From contig CAWUHX010000172.1 in NCBI GenBank assembly GCA_963922205.1, positions 609,351 through 673,350 of the forward strand: a DNA stretch of 64,000 nt, read 5' to 3'. Source of the stretch: Romanomermis culicivorax. Taxonomy: Eukaryota > Nematoda > Enoplea > Mermithida > Mermithidae. Below are positions 1 to 11,635 of the stretch, one piece after another (the stretch's first letter is position 1; each line of letters opens with the position of its first letter). The notes under the pieces are model-generated. The model was not told the DNA's origin. It saw only the letters and a program-made list of their open reading frames with translations, and ran no database searches. Made by a program: the position numbers and the translations under genes.

Positions 1-13
1 CCACGCCCAGAAT

Positions 14-3000
14 ATGAATTCCAAAACGCCCGCCATTTTCTACGACTGTATGTGGGACGGCGCAGATGGCAACCCCAAATCGCGCCTCACCGATTGGATA
101 AATCCCATCCCCGAACGTGAGCTGTCTTTCACCAGCAAACATGGAACTTACATTTGCAACCGGTTCCTGCTAGGCCCAATCATCTTCAACGAAGAATTTT
201 ATATGGAAACAACCATTGAAGAAATCGAAATTGATGAATCTAATTATACGGCTAAATCGCACAGCCGTTTCCATCTTTATTCCACGTTCATTGCCATCAT
301 CCACTTTCAAAATCAATTTTCGTTCCCCGCGCTGGTGTATGCTTACCCCTTGCCAACTACCGATTTGGTGCACACACTCACCACCGAGGAACTGCTTGAC
401 CGCCCTATTGACATCAAAGTGGAACCTGCGGATGACGAACTCTTGGACACGCCAATTTTTGACCTGAACATAGCAAAGCTGCTGCCGTCAACCCAGGTGT
501 CGGCCCTTCCTATGCCAGCTGCGCAGTCTGACATTACTGCGACAGCTACACAAATCACTGACTTTTTGAAGCTGACTCTCGACGAAATTTCAAGCATCGC
601 CCCAGCACCGATGGACGAATCTACTCCCATTCAACCTGCCGCGATGGATTCCGAAACAACCACGACCACTGATCAAATGTTGATGGACATCCCCGAAGGA
701 AGCACTGTAGATCAGTCCACGTCGATGGACATTGTTCCCGCAGAACCCGCAACTACGATGCCTGCAACGGCACCCGCCGTCAATCCGTGCATCTATTTAG
801 CCACTCCGGCAGTTCTCCCCAGACCCCTGATCATAGCCATCATTGCCACTGCCAGGTATAGTGCTCCTGTCCGTTTCTCGCAACAAATCATTTCAGCTAA
901 CCAATGGGACGCACTGGCTGCAGCGCTTACCGCGTATCATTTTCCACCACCACCGCCCGGTATGTTGTTCCCCGAACATCACTGGATGGACTACCCCGAT
1001 GCACTTAAGGAAGAGATACAGCACATTTTGCTGCTGCCTCGAATGTTGATAGCCCCGGCTCCTCAAATCACTCAAACGGCTCCGGTTATCGCCTGAAAAG
1101 CCGTGCAACCACCAGTTACATTACTGCCCCCGATCACGGTACAACCGCCACCAGTGCCGCAACCACCCCCGCCTGCGACTCTAGTGCCACCGACGGCACC
1201 TGTGGACGTTCAAACCCCACAGGCCCCCAGCACGTCCGCGCCGGCTCTAGATCGCTATGGCCAGCCTATTAGAAAGCCCAGTCGCTATGAACATTCCATG
1301 AAACGCAAACAACACCTTCACGAAGAAGCGGAATATCATAAGTCCCACAAAACACGCACAACGGACGAACCCTGTGCCAAGGGAACGCCGCCACCCAGCA
1401 CCTCACCTGCGGAGTGCAGCAAAACACCTAGCGAACGAACAACTCGTCGCTGCCAGCAACGCCAGAAACAAAAGGCCCATGAAGAAGCTGGTAAATCTTC
1501 CCAGACCACATCCACGCCGCAAAAGAAAATTCCATCAACGAAAACAGCAGCGCCAGCAGCACAAGCGCCGCCTGCCTGCCAATCAGATAGTCACCGTTCA
1601 CGCCACGAGTGATACTCTCGTGATGATGGCCACTGCAAAGACAGCCGTCAAACTCAAGCAACCAGTCGCGATAGCCGTCAACAAGAACGCTGCGACGATG
1701 CACCACCCCACCATACTCAGAGCAAACAAACACGCCAAGTGCACTCGACTGGCTTCTACGAAGACGCGCACCGGCGCATTTCTGTCGGTCACCGCCAAAG
1801 TTGTCAGATTACATAAGCCCGCTGCACAGGGACGCCAAAATTCAAAGACGTATAGAGGCTTTGAAAAACCCACCGAAAAACGTTTTCAAGGCTCCGCTCC
1901 TGCTGCCGCCTCCCATGGATGTAGAACCCACCCTGTCATCTGCAGCCTCGATTCCACCTACGGTCACGTCACAGCCGCCCAGGGCCCCCACACCCATTAT
2001 GACGACTACGGCAACTCACACCACGTCACTGCCGCCTACAGCCCCACTGTCGGCTCAGAGTACCGCATACCTGCAACCACCTGTGGTTATAGCAACTAGA
2101 CCGGTTCTCGGAGTAGCTCTGCCAGCCAGTTCCACACCAACTATCGAACTGCGATTGCCCAGCGAAGCAACCCGATTGCCAAACTATACGCATTTCCAAA
2201 CCATGGATTCGCCGCATTGCATTACACTAGTAACGCCTCGCCATCCCCCACACATCGATCCATCCATTGAGTTTTTCACACCACGTACGTTGCACAAAAT
2301 GGTCTTGATCAATTTTTTTGGCCGCCTCGGTATCTGAATTACTATGGCCATCCACATTCGTGCAACAAACACTTCGCTCGCTTTGTACCAATATTTTCGC
2401 GAACACTATTGCCCCTCATATCCAGAACGGCAACCGCCCGTCTCGCATGACGTGGCCGCTTTGATACTACGATGGGTCACTGACCTGTGGGCCGAGGAGC
2501 TCGGTGTTGTCGACGCCATTCACACCGCCCATTTGGCCCTTTTCCTCTACGAAGCACGAGGTTTGGATAATCCATCGTGCTTGTTGCAAGCCTACAACAC
2601 CGCTGTCGGCCTGATCGACAGCTGGATGGCATACCCGCAGTACACACCATTCCCGCAACCCCCCGAAATTGCCGACATTCAATGAATCTACTTACAATAC
2701 CATAGCCAAACGGATCGCCCTGCACCCCTGTTGCGTCGGCATGATTTCTCCGCCCAATGGAACTTGTTGCCAACAGGTTTGCCTTCAGACCGCCCGTCAT
2801 TGATCGCCATGCAATTGCCGCCCCGCGGTGTAAATCCTCTTTCGCCACTACGCTCACAAAAGTATACCTCGTCCTCTCGCCCCAGCGACAGCACCGATCA
2901 TGGTCGCAATCGCAACTCCCGTTCGGTTGGTTTTGATGAACACGACAATCCTCCTGACTCTCACGACTATCATAACGACCGCTACCGTCAAAATAATCGC

Positions 3001-3023
3001 AATCGCCGCGAATATCAATAACA
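14..3023 (+). pseudogene. Decayed LTR-retroelement gag-like protein
   Basis: One long coding region broken into pieces. Segments 14-1096, 1103-1612 and 1613-1816 share one frame and are separated by in-frame TGA codons at 1094 and 1610; a frameshift near 1801-1816 moves to the frame of 1801-2337, 2344-2685 and 2686-3021, which is interrupted by TGA at 2335 and 2683. The N-terminal ~120 residues are globular. A long Pro/Thr/Ala-rich linker with methionine-aspartate repeats follows, then a basic Arg/Lys/His-rich stretch, a helical block (2344-2685) and an Arg/Asp/Asn-rich tail. No protease, reverse transcriptase or integrase motif was found. The composition and the polypurine tract and LTR downstream suggest a gag-like protein; similar repeat proteins are common in mermithid nematodes (memory, not searched). 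GC content near 50% contrasts with the AT-rich DNA to the right. The 5' LTR and primer site lie outside the window. Confidence 0.65.
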
Positions 3024-3066
3024 ACCTCGATCTGCCTCCGATTCTCGGCAACGCCGCCGCCATTGA

Positions 3067-3331
3067 GCCGAAGCTTTTGTATAGTAATGTTCGTTTTCTT
3101 TTTCTTTGTTTTGTTTTTGTAACCTCGCCTAATACCGGTTGTTTTTTCTTTTCTAATTTCTTTTGTGCACTTTATTTATACTAGTTTCCCCAGTGCACGT
3201 GCAGCCGATGCTAAGACCACACAGTAAGACGTCTCACAATGTTCAACCACCACACACCCCCACTTGGGCCGTTCTTTGTCCTTTCCGCCTCCGCCGCCGC
3301 TGTGTCCACATTTTGTTGTCGCCACTGTCGT
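3067..3331 (+). other. Non-coding spacer of the retroelement
   Basis: A T-rich stretch (3075-3180) followed by GC-rich sequence. No convincing reading frame; it joins the gag-like pseudogene to the env-like tail. If the element is colinear, pol is missing here, so it is either internally deleted or a non-autonomous form. Confidence 0.4.
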
Positions 3332-3574
3332 AGTGGCGGGCCTCACCCTTCCATCCGTATGGTGTCGTATGCTGGTGCGCTCCAGTATATCGGTACCGAT
3401 GGAGTGACAACGCGAGCTGTGGCGTTGCTGAACTTATGGCCTCGCTAGTTGCACTCGCGTTGGGAGGTCTCACCCTACGCGCTGCCCTAAAATCGGCTCA
3501 AACAACCCCAACGACTTCCCCGGCCCCACTGTGCGATACCGAAGACCCCTTTGGCAACCCCGGTGACGGCCTGT
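3332..3574 (+). pseudogene. Possible env-like C-terminal remnant
   Basis: An open frame of about 80 codons runs from just after a TAG near 3330 to a TAG at 3572-3574. It holds a cysteine/tryptophan-containing segment, then a hydrophobic stretch rich in Leu, Ala and Gly (from 3436, about 18 residues) that would make a transmembrane helix, then a polar Thr/Pro tail. A membrane-anchored tail ending about 80 bases before a polypurine tract is the expected place for an env-like gene. No family could be named, and the upstream part is not open. Confidence 0.35.
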
Positions 3575-3642
3575 AGTGGCGGTTCCCTTCCCTTTGCACG
3601 TTTTGGGTTATTTCTTGACGATCACTTAGGGCGATCTACTGC

Positions 3643-3655
3643 AAGGAGGGAGGGG
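3643..3655 (+). promoter_or_regulatory. Polypurine tract of LTR element
   Basis: The purine run aaggagggagggg lies immediately upstream of TG. In LTR elements this primes plus-strand DNA synthesis and marks the 5' edge of the 3' LTR. Confidence 0.6.
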
Positions 3656-4224
3656 TGTTGTAGTGTGTTTTCTGCCGATTTTCACTATTTTGTCAAAGCG
3701 TGTATGAGGCACGCAGGTGACAAGTGGAGCGAGCAACACGGACCATTAGCAGCCGTCTTACTGTAGCACACGTCAGTACATGTGGGCTGGTCTCTCTCCA
3801 TTATTATTCGTTTTTCGCTATTATCGTATTTTCTTATATACTAAGTGTGCACCCCGCCGGCCACTTTTATATTTCACTATTCGTCGCCTCCCACCACGCA
3901 ACTTCCCTTTCTCGTCCCAGTGCGTGGGAGTAGATTGTTCACTTTTCTCACCAGTTTTTCGTTTTGTACGTAAGTTTTTGTTTTGTTTTATTGCGTAATA
4001 TTAAAGGTAGAAAATTCTCTCCTTCCGTTTTACGCAATAAGGGAGACAATTAAGGAAACTCATCTTTTCCTTAATTGGTGGGGATATTAGTGTCGGGTTT
4101 AAGTACAAGTAATATAGTTAATCGGGTAAACGTGGGCGTGGGAAATACGTACATTAAGGACGAACCCTGGAATCCCAATCCTGCCTGTGACTCATCAGCG
4201 CCCGACCAAAATACAAATACAACA
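3656..4224 (+). repeat. Probable 3' LTR (right end uncertain)
   Basis: Begins TGTTGTA directly after the polypurine tract. A matching inverted TACAACA ends at 4224, giving about 569 bp. TATA-like sequence lies at 3832-3842 and 3867-3873. The right end is uncertain because the LINE reading frame appears to be already present from about 4187; the true end may be nearer 4190. The second LTR lies outside the window. Confidence 0.45.
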
Positions 4225-4684
4225 AGTCATGGCGCAGAGAATAAATAACAATACTCACATCCTAAGTCAGGGTTCATACAAAGTCGGAGAAAAAAAATTC
4301 CCTGTGTTTTCCAGGTTTTCCAGGTTGACAAATGAAATTTTTCCAGGTTTTCATAATGATGAAATATACTATCCTGAAGAAAAATACTGAATAATAGAAA
4401 CATGTGTGAGCTAAAGTATCATCAAAAATAGAGTACTAAATCAAAAAATTTATTTCAAACTATTGCGCAACCTAGCGCCGAAAAATTTTGATTCCGAGGC
4501 CTCTAAAACGTCGGAAAATTAATTTTTCAGCGCATTCTTATGCAGCTACCGATGATCAATCGTGATCTTTTCACCATTTGGTTGGTGGAAGCGTTAAAAC
4601 ATTTTTCTAACGTTTTCGTATATCAAGAGCCAGTAATTTACCAATCATAATTATTTATGATAATATGTAAACCAACGTATAAAC

Positions 4685-5845
4685 CAGTGTTTTTTTTTGC
4701 ACGAGCACGGTGCAAAAAAATCACCAAGCAAGTTTTGCACGCCAAAAAATTTTCTGTACGCTAAATAAATAGTCACATTTTTCCACAAACTTTTCTTCCA
4801 CAAATAAAGAAGTCAAATTTTTTTCCACACATCAGTGTTTTTTCGTCACTGAACTTTCTGCATAGTGCAGAAAAGCCAAAGAAAAAGTTTCTGCACTGCG
4901 GTTTTCTCCTGTTACTACTGTTTTTTCGCTCAAAAATGCTCATAGACGCTTTATTTGTGTATTTTTGATCTTTTTCAAACATTCTGCTATTTTTTAGACT
5001 TAATTCATTAAAATTGAGGATTGAGGAAACATTTGAAATTTTTGAGTTCGATTGAAGTCTAATCTATAAGCATTATGGAATAAAATTTCCAGCAAACTAT
5101 ATGAGAGCATAATGACTTTGAATTACATGAGAAATCGACGGTTAGATCCTCTTGATGACAAGTGAGAGCCCAAAAAAGATAGTAATAGTAATTTTTTGGC
5201 TATTGACATTCAGCGACACTAGAAAATCAATTTTCCGAACATTCATTTCAAGAATTACATTCGAATTTTCTGTTCGAAATTCGTACTTTCTAGAAATTTT
5301 TTATTTGAAAAATTTTAAAACCAGTAATTTATTTGTAAACTCTGATGAACTCGGCCGAAATGATATGAGTAAGGAGAGTAGAAATGTCCGAAAACTACTT
5401 CCATTCAGCTTTTGAATTGATTTTACGTTAAGAAAGCATCAATCGCTTCAAAAAGTTTACAGACTTCACGTATTGATCCTTCTCAAAAAATGTGTCAGGG
5501 AAAAAATGTGAATCTTCATTATAATCAAGATAAAGTATTGAAGATTACCAATTAAAACATGAGATAATACGTTTAGGATGATGAAAATAGATTAAGTGAT
5601 AAGTGAAGCTAGACATGCTAGAAGCTGCACCTGAGCTAGGAAATAAATAATAATGCTTATTAAAGTTCGCGCCGGAAAATTTTTAGATTTACACCTACTA
5701 AAATGCACCAAAATGCATCTTTTCTATATGGAAACACCAAATTTTTTTCTCACACTTGATAAATATTTTTTTGCAAGGTGCAAAAAATCTGAATAAAAAG
5801 TTTTGCACGAGCGGAAAAAGTTTTGCACAGCGCAAAAAAACACTG
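4685..5845. mobile_element. Nested hAT-type non-autonomous element, copy 1
   Basis: Starts CAGTGTTTTTTTTTGCAC and ends with inverse GCGCAAAAAAACACTG. Flanked by a perfect 8-bp target duplication gtataaac (4677-4684, 5846-5853), the hAT hallmark. No transposase frame. The interior resembles the elements at 8138 and 43803, including the conserved stretch near 5140-5260, but its hairpins are degenerate (half-sites near 5668). Confidence 0.85.
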
Positions 5846-6368
5846 GTATAAACCATAAAAAAGTGTGATAGATATTTTACTTTGGACTCGGATATTGATC
5901 AGTAATTAATGCGGTGCAGAGCATCGGAAAAAATTTTGATTTTGATATTCTATATCGTTGGAAAATGACTATTTTTAATATCTATTTCTTGCTTGAAAAG
6001 TCTAATTTTTCAGTGAATTCAACATGTTTTCAGTCAGGCAAATTAAAATTCAAAAATTGGGCAAGCAGCAATGAATTGAAGGACTTTTTCAGACAGAAAA
6101 ACCTCTGCTATTGTCCCACACTTAATCATTTTCCCAATGCAAAAAGTTATCTTCACGAAAGTCGAAAATTCTAAAGAACCTCAAAATGATTTTGTGGAAA
6201 TAATCTAGAAAAATCTAGGTTTTAGTCAAATATGTGAAAAAACAATACAAGGTCAAACAATCATCCATAACATGCTGACGTTTAAAAGCTATAAGCCAGC
6301 GTAAGCTAGGCCGACATTTTCCAACTGCACAACAGAAATGATAACAAGAATCATAAGTGATTTGAAAT

Positions 6369-6385
6369 CCGGCGCGAAGCGCCGG
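6369..6385. repeat. GC hairpin followed by A/T tract
   Basis: Inverted repeat ccggcgc-gaa-gcgccgg followed by aaaatttt. One member of a dispersed hairpin motif also seen at 6838, 8500, 9002, 44149, 44632, 51781, 51850, 51971 and 52333. Confidence 0.8.
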
Positions 6386-6837
6386 AAAATTTTCGATATG
6401 TTTTCTTAAAAACGCATAAGAATGCATCTCCGGACAGGAAACTCACCCAATCAAAAGGGTCGTTAGGCTCTAATTTTTATAAGCCATGTTGGCTTGTGCC
6501 CCTAAATTTTTAGGAGTCACTCAGAGTTTTTAGAAGCCATGGCTCCTAATTAACCTAAAAAACCCTGACCAGACTCGATTTTTTTTCGCTCGCAAGTATG
6601 AATGCTCTATATAACCGAAAACATTTTGTTGATTAGTCTCCAATTTTCTGGCATGAATGAGGAGTTTGAATGTTTTCTCGAATATTACCCTTACAATCCA
6701 ATTGAAACGTTGACTTTGACATAATAATTTAAAGGCTAAATTGAAAGTTGAAGTTAAAAAAACTAAAAAAAACGATCTCAAATACTCGATGATTTTAAGC
6801 AATTTCACCTTCAATGCGCATAGTCGAATAAGAAAAC

Positions 6838-6854
6838 TCGCCGCAAAGCGGCGA
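6838..6854. repeat. GC hairpin variant with both arms changed
   Basis: Perfect inverted repeat tcgccgc-aaa-gcggcga followed by aaaaatttg. The arms differ from the usual ccggcgc form at several positions, but in matching pairs, so pairing is kept. Confidence 0.75.
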
Positions 6855-7705
6855 AAAAATTTGACGATTTTCCTGTAATTTTCAACACAAAATATTTATT
6901 TTTCCTTAAAATTCCCTGTGTTTTCCAGGTTTTCCAGGTTTTCCAGACCTGAAAAAAAAATTCCCTGTGTTTTCCAGGTTTTCCAGGTTTTCCAGGTTGT
7001 GTATGAACCCTGTAAGTGGAAAAAAGACAATATTCTTGAATGCCCTGGCTGATACAAAATTCAATTTCATTTTTCAATGGTTCAGAAATGATTGGATGCT
7101 AAAAAGCTGGGAAGAGCTCAGAAATGAAAATTGTGCAATACTTTGGTTTGATTATTGTAAGGTGATACATGCAATCCCACATGAGTGGAAAACTTGTCAA
7201 GATGCATCGTCATCCGAAAACAGAAACCGAATTTGAACCGCAAAATTTTGAGATTCAACAAATCAAATATTTAAAGAAACACTTGAAAGAGACAAAATTA
7301 TATATCCCTAATGGACAAGAAAGATGGCAATCAAGGCTAAATATAAACTACGAGTATAATACCTTTTGTAGTTCTTAGAAAAAACTTCATCAAATTGGAA
7401 TAAGTAATAAACACAGAGAAATAATATATAAAATTTTACACAATACAATAATTACCCCACACCTACTAGTCAAATACCAAATTAAATCTTCAAGTGCTTG
7501 TTATCAATGTAGACGGATAGATGATACGATTCACACATTCTGGGAATGTCAACAAGTGAAAATTTTCAGGAAAGAGTTAGAATCCATAATAAAAGCGAAG
7601 TTACATCAAAATATAAAAATTGATAGAATAACAATTATATTAGGTCACAAGACAGATGAAAAAACAACCGAAAACATAGCAATTAAATGGATTATAGTGC
7701 TATGA

Positions 7706-8129
7706 AAAATTTTCATATACAAAACTATAGTCTGTTTTTTTCAGATGCTTCTAACACAAAAATACTGATAGTAAGTACGCATGCATAATTTTGCGCTGAG
7801 ATAATATCGTTGTTGACTGTGGAATCGATTAACCAGCGGGGGTAAACTGTGACTAAACTCTAAACTAAACTCGATAACTCTTTTGAAAATAATTTCCGTC
7901 CAGTGCGGGAAATGTCCAAAAAAATTCGCACGGCTAAAAAAATATTCGCTCTGCACAGTAAAGCTAAGCAAATGACCAGCACTGTGGCACGATGCGCCGG
8001 ATTTTGAGATTTAAACTTTCCAAAACACACCAATTGTATCACGATCTCAACTCCCAAATTTTTTTCATTAAATGAGAATCATGTGCAAACATTTTCTTGT
8101 CATTTCCACCGTTTTTCCTAACAAATAGC
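7706..8129. other. No gene seen
   Basis: AT-rich. Contains a solitary MITE family B end (tatagtctgttttttt, about 7727-7750) and a degenerate hairpin half near 7990. No coding signal. Confidence 0.5.
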
Positions 8130-8499
8130 CTTCCATCCACTGTTTTTTTTTCCACGAACTTTTTTCCACAAATGTGGAAAGGGGTCAAATTTTTTTTCCA
8201 CATGTGGAAAAAAATTTTTTTCGTCTTAAAATCCTCGTTTTTTGGCTAAAAAATGCTCACAGACGCTTTATCGCACTGTTTTTGAGCTTTTTCAAGCCTT
8301 CCGGTGTTTTTAGAGAAGTTAATTCATTAAAATTGAAGAAAAAATTGAAATGTTCGACTTAAAAGCCTAATCTACAAGCATTGTTGAACAAATTTTCTAG
8401 CAAACTACCCAAGAGCATAATTGACTTGAATTACACAAGAAATCAATGGTCAGGTCCTCTATGATGACAAGCGAAAGCCCAAAGAGGATGGTAATCTTT

Positions 8500-8516
8500 C
8501 CAGCGCGAAGCGCTGG
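8500..8516. repeat. GC hairpin with compensatory change
   Basis: ccagcgc-gaa-gcgctgg followed by aaaatttt. Relative to the usual motif the third base and its partner are both changed (G-C to A-T), keeping all seven pairs. Confidence 0.8.
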
Positions 8517-9001
8517 AAAATTTTTTGGGTATATTGACATTCTGGGACGCTGGAAATCAATTTTCCGAACATTTATTTCAAGAATTAGATTCCAATTTTG
8601 TGTTCAAGAGTCGTAATTTCTAGAATTTTAATTGAAAATTTTTAAAATCTGTAATTCATTTGTAAACTCTCATGAACTTGGTCGAAAATATATGAGTAAG
8701 AAGAGTATAAATTTCCGAAAGATATTTCCATGAAGCTTTTGAATTGATTTTTTGTTAGCAAAGAAATAATCGCATCATAAAGCAAAGCATAGAGAGACTT
8801 GACGCATTGATTTTTCTCAAAAGGAAAAAATGCGAATCTTCATTAAATATTATGATAAAATGTTGAAGATTATCAATTAAAACATGGGATACTACGTTTA
8901 AGATGATAAAACTATTATAGATTAAGTGATAAATGAGGGTAGACATGATAAAAGCCACGCCTGAGCTACTTAATGAATAATGATGATTATTAAAGTTATA
9001 A

Positions 9002-9018
9002 CCGGCGCTAGGCGCCGG
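9002..9018. repeat. GC hairpin in hAT-type copy 2
   Basis: ccggcgc-tag-gcgccgg followed by aaaatttt; loop differs from sister copies while both arms are intact. Confidence 0.8.
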
Positions 9019-9186
9019 AAAATTTTGAGATTTGGACCTCCTAAAATGCACAAAAATGCATCTTTTCAATATGAAAACCCCAAATTTTTCTTCCACATTT
9101 GTGGAAAGACCTCAAAAATTTTTTCCACATTCCAGATTTTTTTTCCACATTATAGTGCAAATGAGGAAAAAAACAGTGCTTCCATC

Positions 9187-9459
9187 CCTACAAATTTCCA
9201 TTGCCCGCATAATACAGTATAGCGTGTCCAAGCGCGGTAATTGAACAAGCAATGTGCACTTCGTTTCATCTTTTCTCGGTTATTTTCTCGGTTTTCTCGG
9301 TTACGACTATAGAAGCGCAGAAGGAAATCTGCTCCAGAAAGTATTTATGAATTTTCTCAAATGTGCAACATATAATGCAACATGACTCAAATAATGCAAC
9401 ATGACAAAAATATGAAAAATGTGTCCGAAATGTTGAATTAATTGTTTTTCCGCTAAAAT
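9187..9459. other. No gene seen
   Basis: AT-rich, with a short tandem of ttttctcggtta units near 9272-9302 and repeated ataatgcaacatgac near 9370-9402. Nothing coding. Confidence 0.4.
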
Positions 9460-9958
9460 ACGAGTACGTACAAATTTGTTTTTAATTCAAATCCTACTCT
9501 TTTTTTCCACACAAGGACAATTGAAACCGCAAAAAATTCTGGCCGTAGTGCATTATGTTGCAAAAAATTATTTTTTTGAAGCCGTAAGTAATTGCGGTTT
9601 CCGGATCTTTGGACCACCATATAATTGAATTGAGGCGATATTTTAAAAAAACGTAAAATCGCATTCGAGATTGCACCCCCAAGATGCTTAGGCCGAAGTA
9701 TGGAACTTGGATATGGCACACCCATTGTGGCATGGTAGGACTGGAGGCCCTTAAAAAGTACGTTTTTTGCATGTTTTTTGGGTCCCACCGAGCACCATTT
9801 GCAGATAGAGGTGAAATGACAAAAGGCCCCTATGCCCGAAATTATGAAAAAAACCCGAAGGTTCTAGCTCTTAGCGTTTTGGCTCTAGGGTGAGGGGGGC
9901 ATGAAATTCGGGGGCCAAGTATATTATAGGTTGACGCTATCGCGCCACCTATGATAAA
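9460..9958 (-). repeat. Family D dispersed repeat, minus copy
   Basis: About 500 bp. Its reverse complement matches 14376-14880, from the shared end cataggtggcgcgac through a conserved stretch containing the gggcatagggg and gcctaagcatct blocks. Higher GC than its surroundings. Reading frames in it are short and differ between the copies, so it is treated as non-coding repeat. Confidence 0.75.
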
Positions 9959-11254
9959 CTAGTTTGCGATTGTTTTCCTGTTCTGCATTCCTGTAAATAA
10001 GCTTTTCTGAAGCATTGAAGACTGAACATTTATTTATGCTTGCTAATAATTTGAGCTTGAACAATGAAATAAAGCGTAGGCAATAGGAACAAAAAATCTT
10101 TGCCACGTCGTGTAAATTGTTATATTATCACAGTGGCGCACGACTTCGACACTGCAACAGCATCTTAGGTTTTGATACGTGCTTGAATGACTTACAGACA
10201 TAAAACGCACTTTTCAGCGTTTACAATTCGTAGCTTATTTCATTGTACAGGTGCACATTTTGCAAATAACGGGCATCTTGTCTTATGATTATCGAATTCT
10301 TACAGTTGTACCTGTGAAAAGAGGTAGGCAATAGTATTAGCGATCTTAACATATAAAAAATTATAATTACTTATGCCCATCTAAGACGATAATTTGACAA
10401 TCGAGCAATTTCCAGCTGTTCGATTCATAGTTACGCGATCTGACAGTCTCAATATTTCCCTTATCATATTTGATCGAGATTGTTTCAATATCTTTGATGT
10501 TGGGCCGCAAAACGAAAGCTTTATCATTCGAAACTTTTGCCGTCAAGTTTTCAGTTGGCCTGGGAAGATGGTATGTTGAAAAATATGCAAATCATGTAGC
10601 TGGTAGTACTTCTGGAAAATTATGGTTTGCTCGTTTCCGATCGAGTCCTTCAACACTATTGTCACTAACCCTTTTACATTTACGTTTGGTATGAGCGACA
10701 CTATGGCAGAGTTACCTGAAAGAAAATCCCATTGCGAATTACATCGGGATTTAAGAATTTTCAGAAAGAAGTGCCTTGGATCTATTTTGCATTTTATCGT
10801 TCTATAGTTTATCCCATAGAAAGGGAGCCACTTTCCATAGAGTGTTCTGTGCTCCCCACTGCATGAAGAAAAAATATATATGCTAACGTCACCAGTCTGT
10901 AGCGGCACTGACTTCTGTATGTAAATAGTACTTATCGGCAGATACGAAATCCATGCCGGAAACTATCATGATATACGTAATCAGGAAGCTTGCAGCATGA
11001 TTATATTATCGATCTGACGACAATCGCACCCTTTCAGAATTCAAGACAATAGTAAATTGTATTTCAAATCCTTTGAATCCAGTTTTGGTTTATCATGTTT
11101 TCTTTTTTTATATTGAAAAGACAATTTTGATGTGTCTGGCGGTATCAGAGAAGTCCATTTCTGACTGACTGTCTATTACTGCCTGATCAATAAAAATATG
11201 ATGTAGGTCCAAGTCACAAGAGGTCATACGAATTCATCATAAAAATAGTGAACA
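9959..11254. other. No gene seen
   Basis: About 1.3 kb of AT-rich sequence lying between repeats. Short open stretches (for example 10394-10579 and 10543-10908 on minus) have no recognisable domains or splice context. Confidence 0.4.
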
Positions 11255-11635
11255 GATTTAGATTTAGAATTTAGATTTAGAATTTAAATTTAGAATTTAG
11301 ATTTAGAATTTAGATTTAGAATTTAGATTTAGAATTTAGATTTAGAATTTAGATTTAGAATTTAGATTTAGAATTTAGATTTAGAATTTAGATTTAGAAT
11401 TTAGATTTAGAATTTAGATTTAGAATTTAGATTTAGAATTTAGATTTAGAATTTAGATTTAGAATTTAGATTTAGAATTTAGATTTAGAATTTAGATTTA
11501 GAATTTAGATTTAGAATTTAGAATTTAGATTTAGAATTTAGATTTAGAATCTAGACTTATAATTTAAATTTAGAATTGAGATTTCGGATTCAGATTTAAA
11601 ATTTAGGTTTAGAATCTAGAGTTAGAATTTAATTT
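11255..11635. repeat. 13-bp tandem satellite
   Basis: About 28 tandem units of agatttagaattt, near-perfect in the core (about 11290-11550) and degenerate at both edges. It is directly tandem with no spacers. Confidence 0.9.

Larger units (their letters stand above)
4268..7012. mobile_element. 2.7-kb TIR element inserted in LINE
   Basis: Ends in CAGGGTTCATACA and its exact inverse TGTATGAACCCTG, flanked by a 5-bp direct repeat taagt (4263-4267 and 7013-7017). Just inside both ends are tandem ttttccagg units. The interior has no recognisable transposase, contains GC hairpins at 6369 and 6838, and carries a nested hAT-type element at 4685-5845. Probably a non-autonomous DNA transposon; the superfamily is not settled because hAT would give an 8-bp duplication. 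Confidence 0.7.
4187..7705 (+). pseudogene. LINE ORF2 3' end, split by a DNA element
   Basis: Remnant of the C-terminal part of a non-LTR retrotransposon polyprotein. The left piece (about 4187-4267) and the right piece (7018-7705) join in frame if the 4268-7012 insertion and one copy of its taagt duplication are removed. After the reverse transcriptase connection comes a zinc knuckle of form CX2CX7HX4C (7499-7549; CYQC...H...C), typical of LINE C-termini, ending at TGA 7703-7705. The right piece carries a frameshift near 7195 and an in-frame TAG at 7376-7378, so it is dead. Only about 250 residues of the protein are left; no endonuclease or RT palm motifs are in the window. Confidence 0.6.
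8138..9178. mobile_element. hAT-type non-autonomous element, copy 2
   Basis: Starts CACTGTTTTTTTTTCCAC and ends with inverse GGAAAAAAACAGTG. The 8-bp flanks cttccatc match perfectly (8130-8137, 9179-9186). 1,041 bp, no transposase frame. Very similar along its length to the element at 43803-44809, with GC hairpins at the same relative places (8500 and 9002). The perfect duplication implies a fairly recent insertion, and the autonomous partner must be elsewhere. Confidence 0.9.

Noticed and set aside
1374-2099. 241-codon frame as a separate basic protein
   Set aside because: It overlaps the gag-like frame and only reflects its repetitive, GC-rich composition; the other frame keeps the consistent composition after 1816.
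6369-6393. Hairpin plus T/A tract as intrinsic bacterial terminator
   Set aside because: The context is nematode transposon DNA and tails are A4T4 on both strands, not a transcript end.
11255-11635. CRISPR-like array
   Set aside because: Units are directly adjacent with no spacers in a eukaryotic AT-rich setting; it is a satellite.
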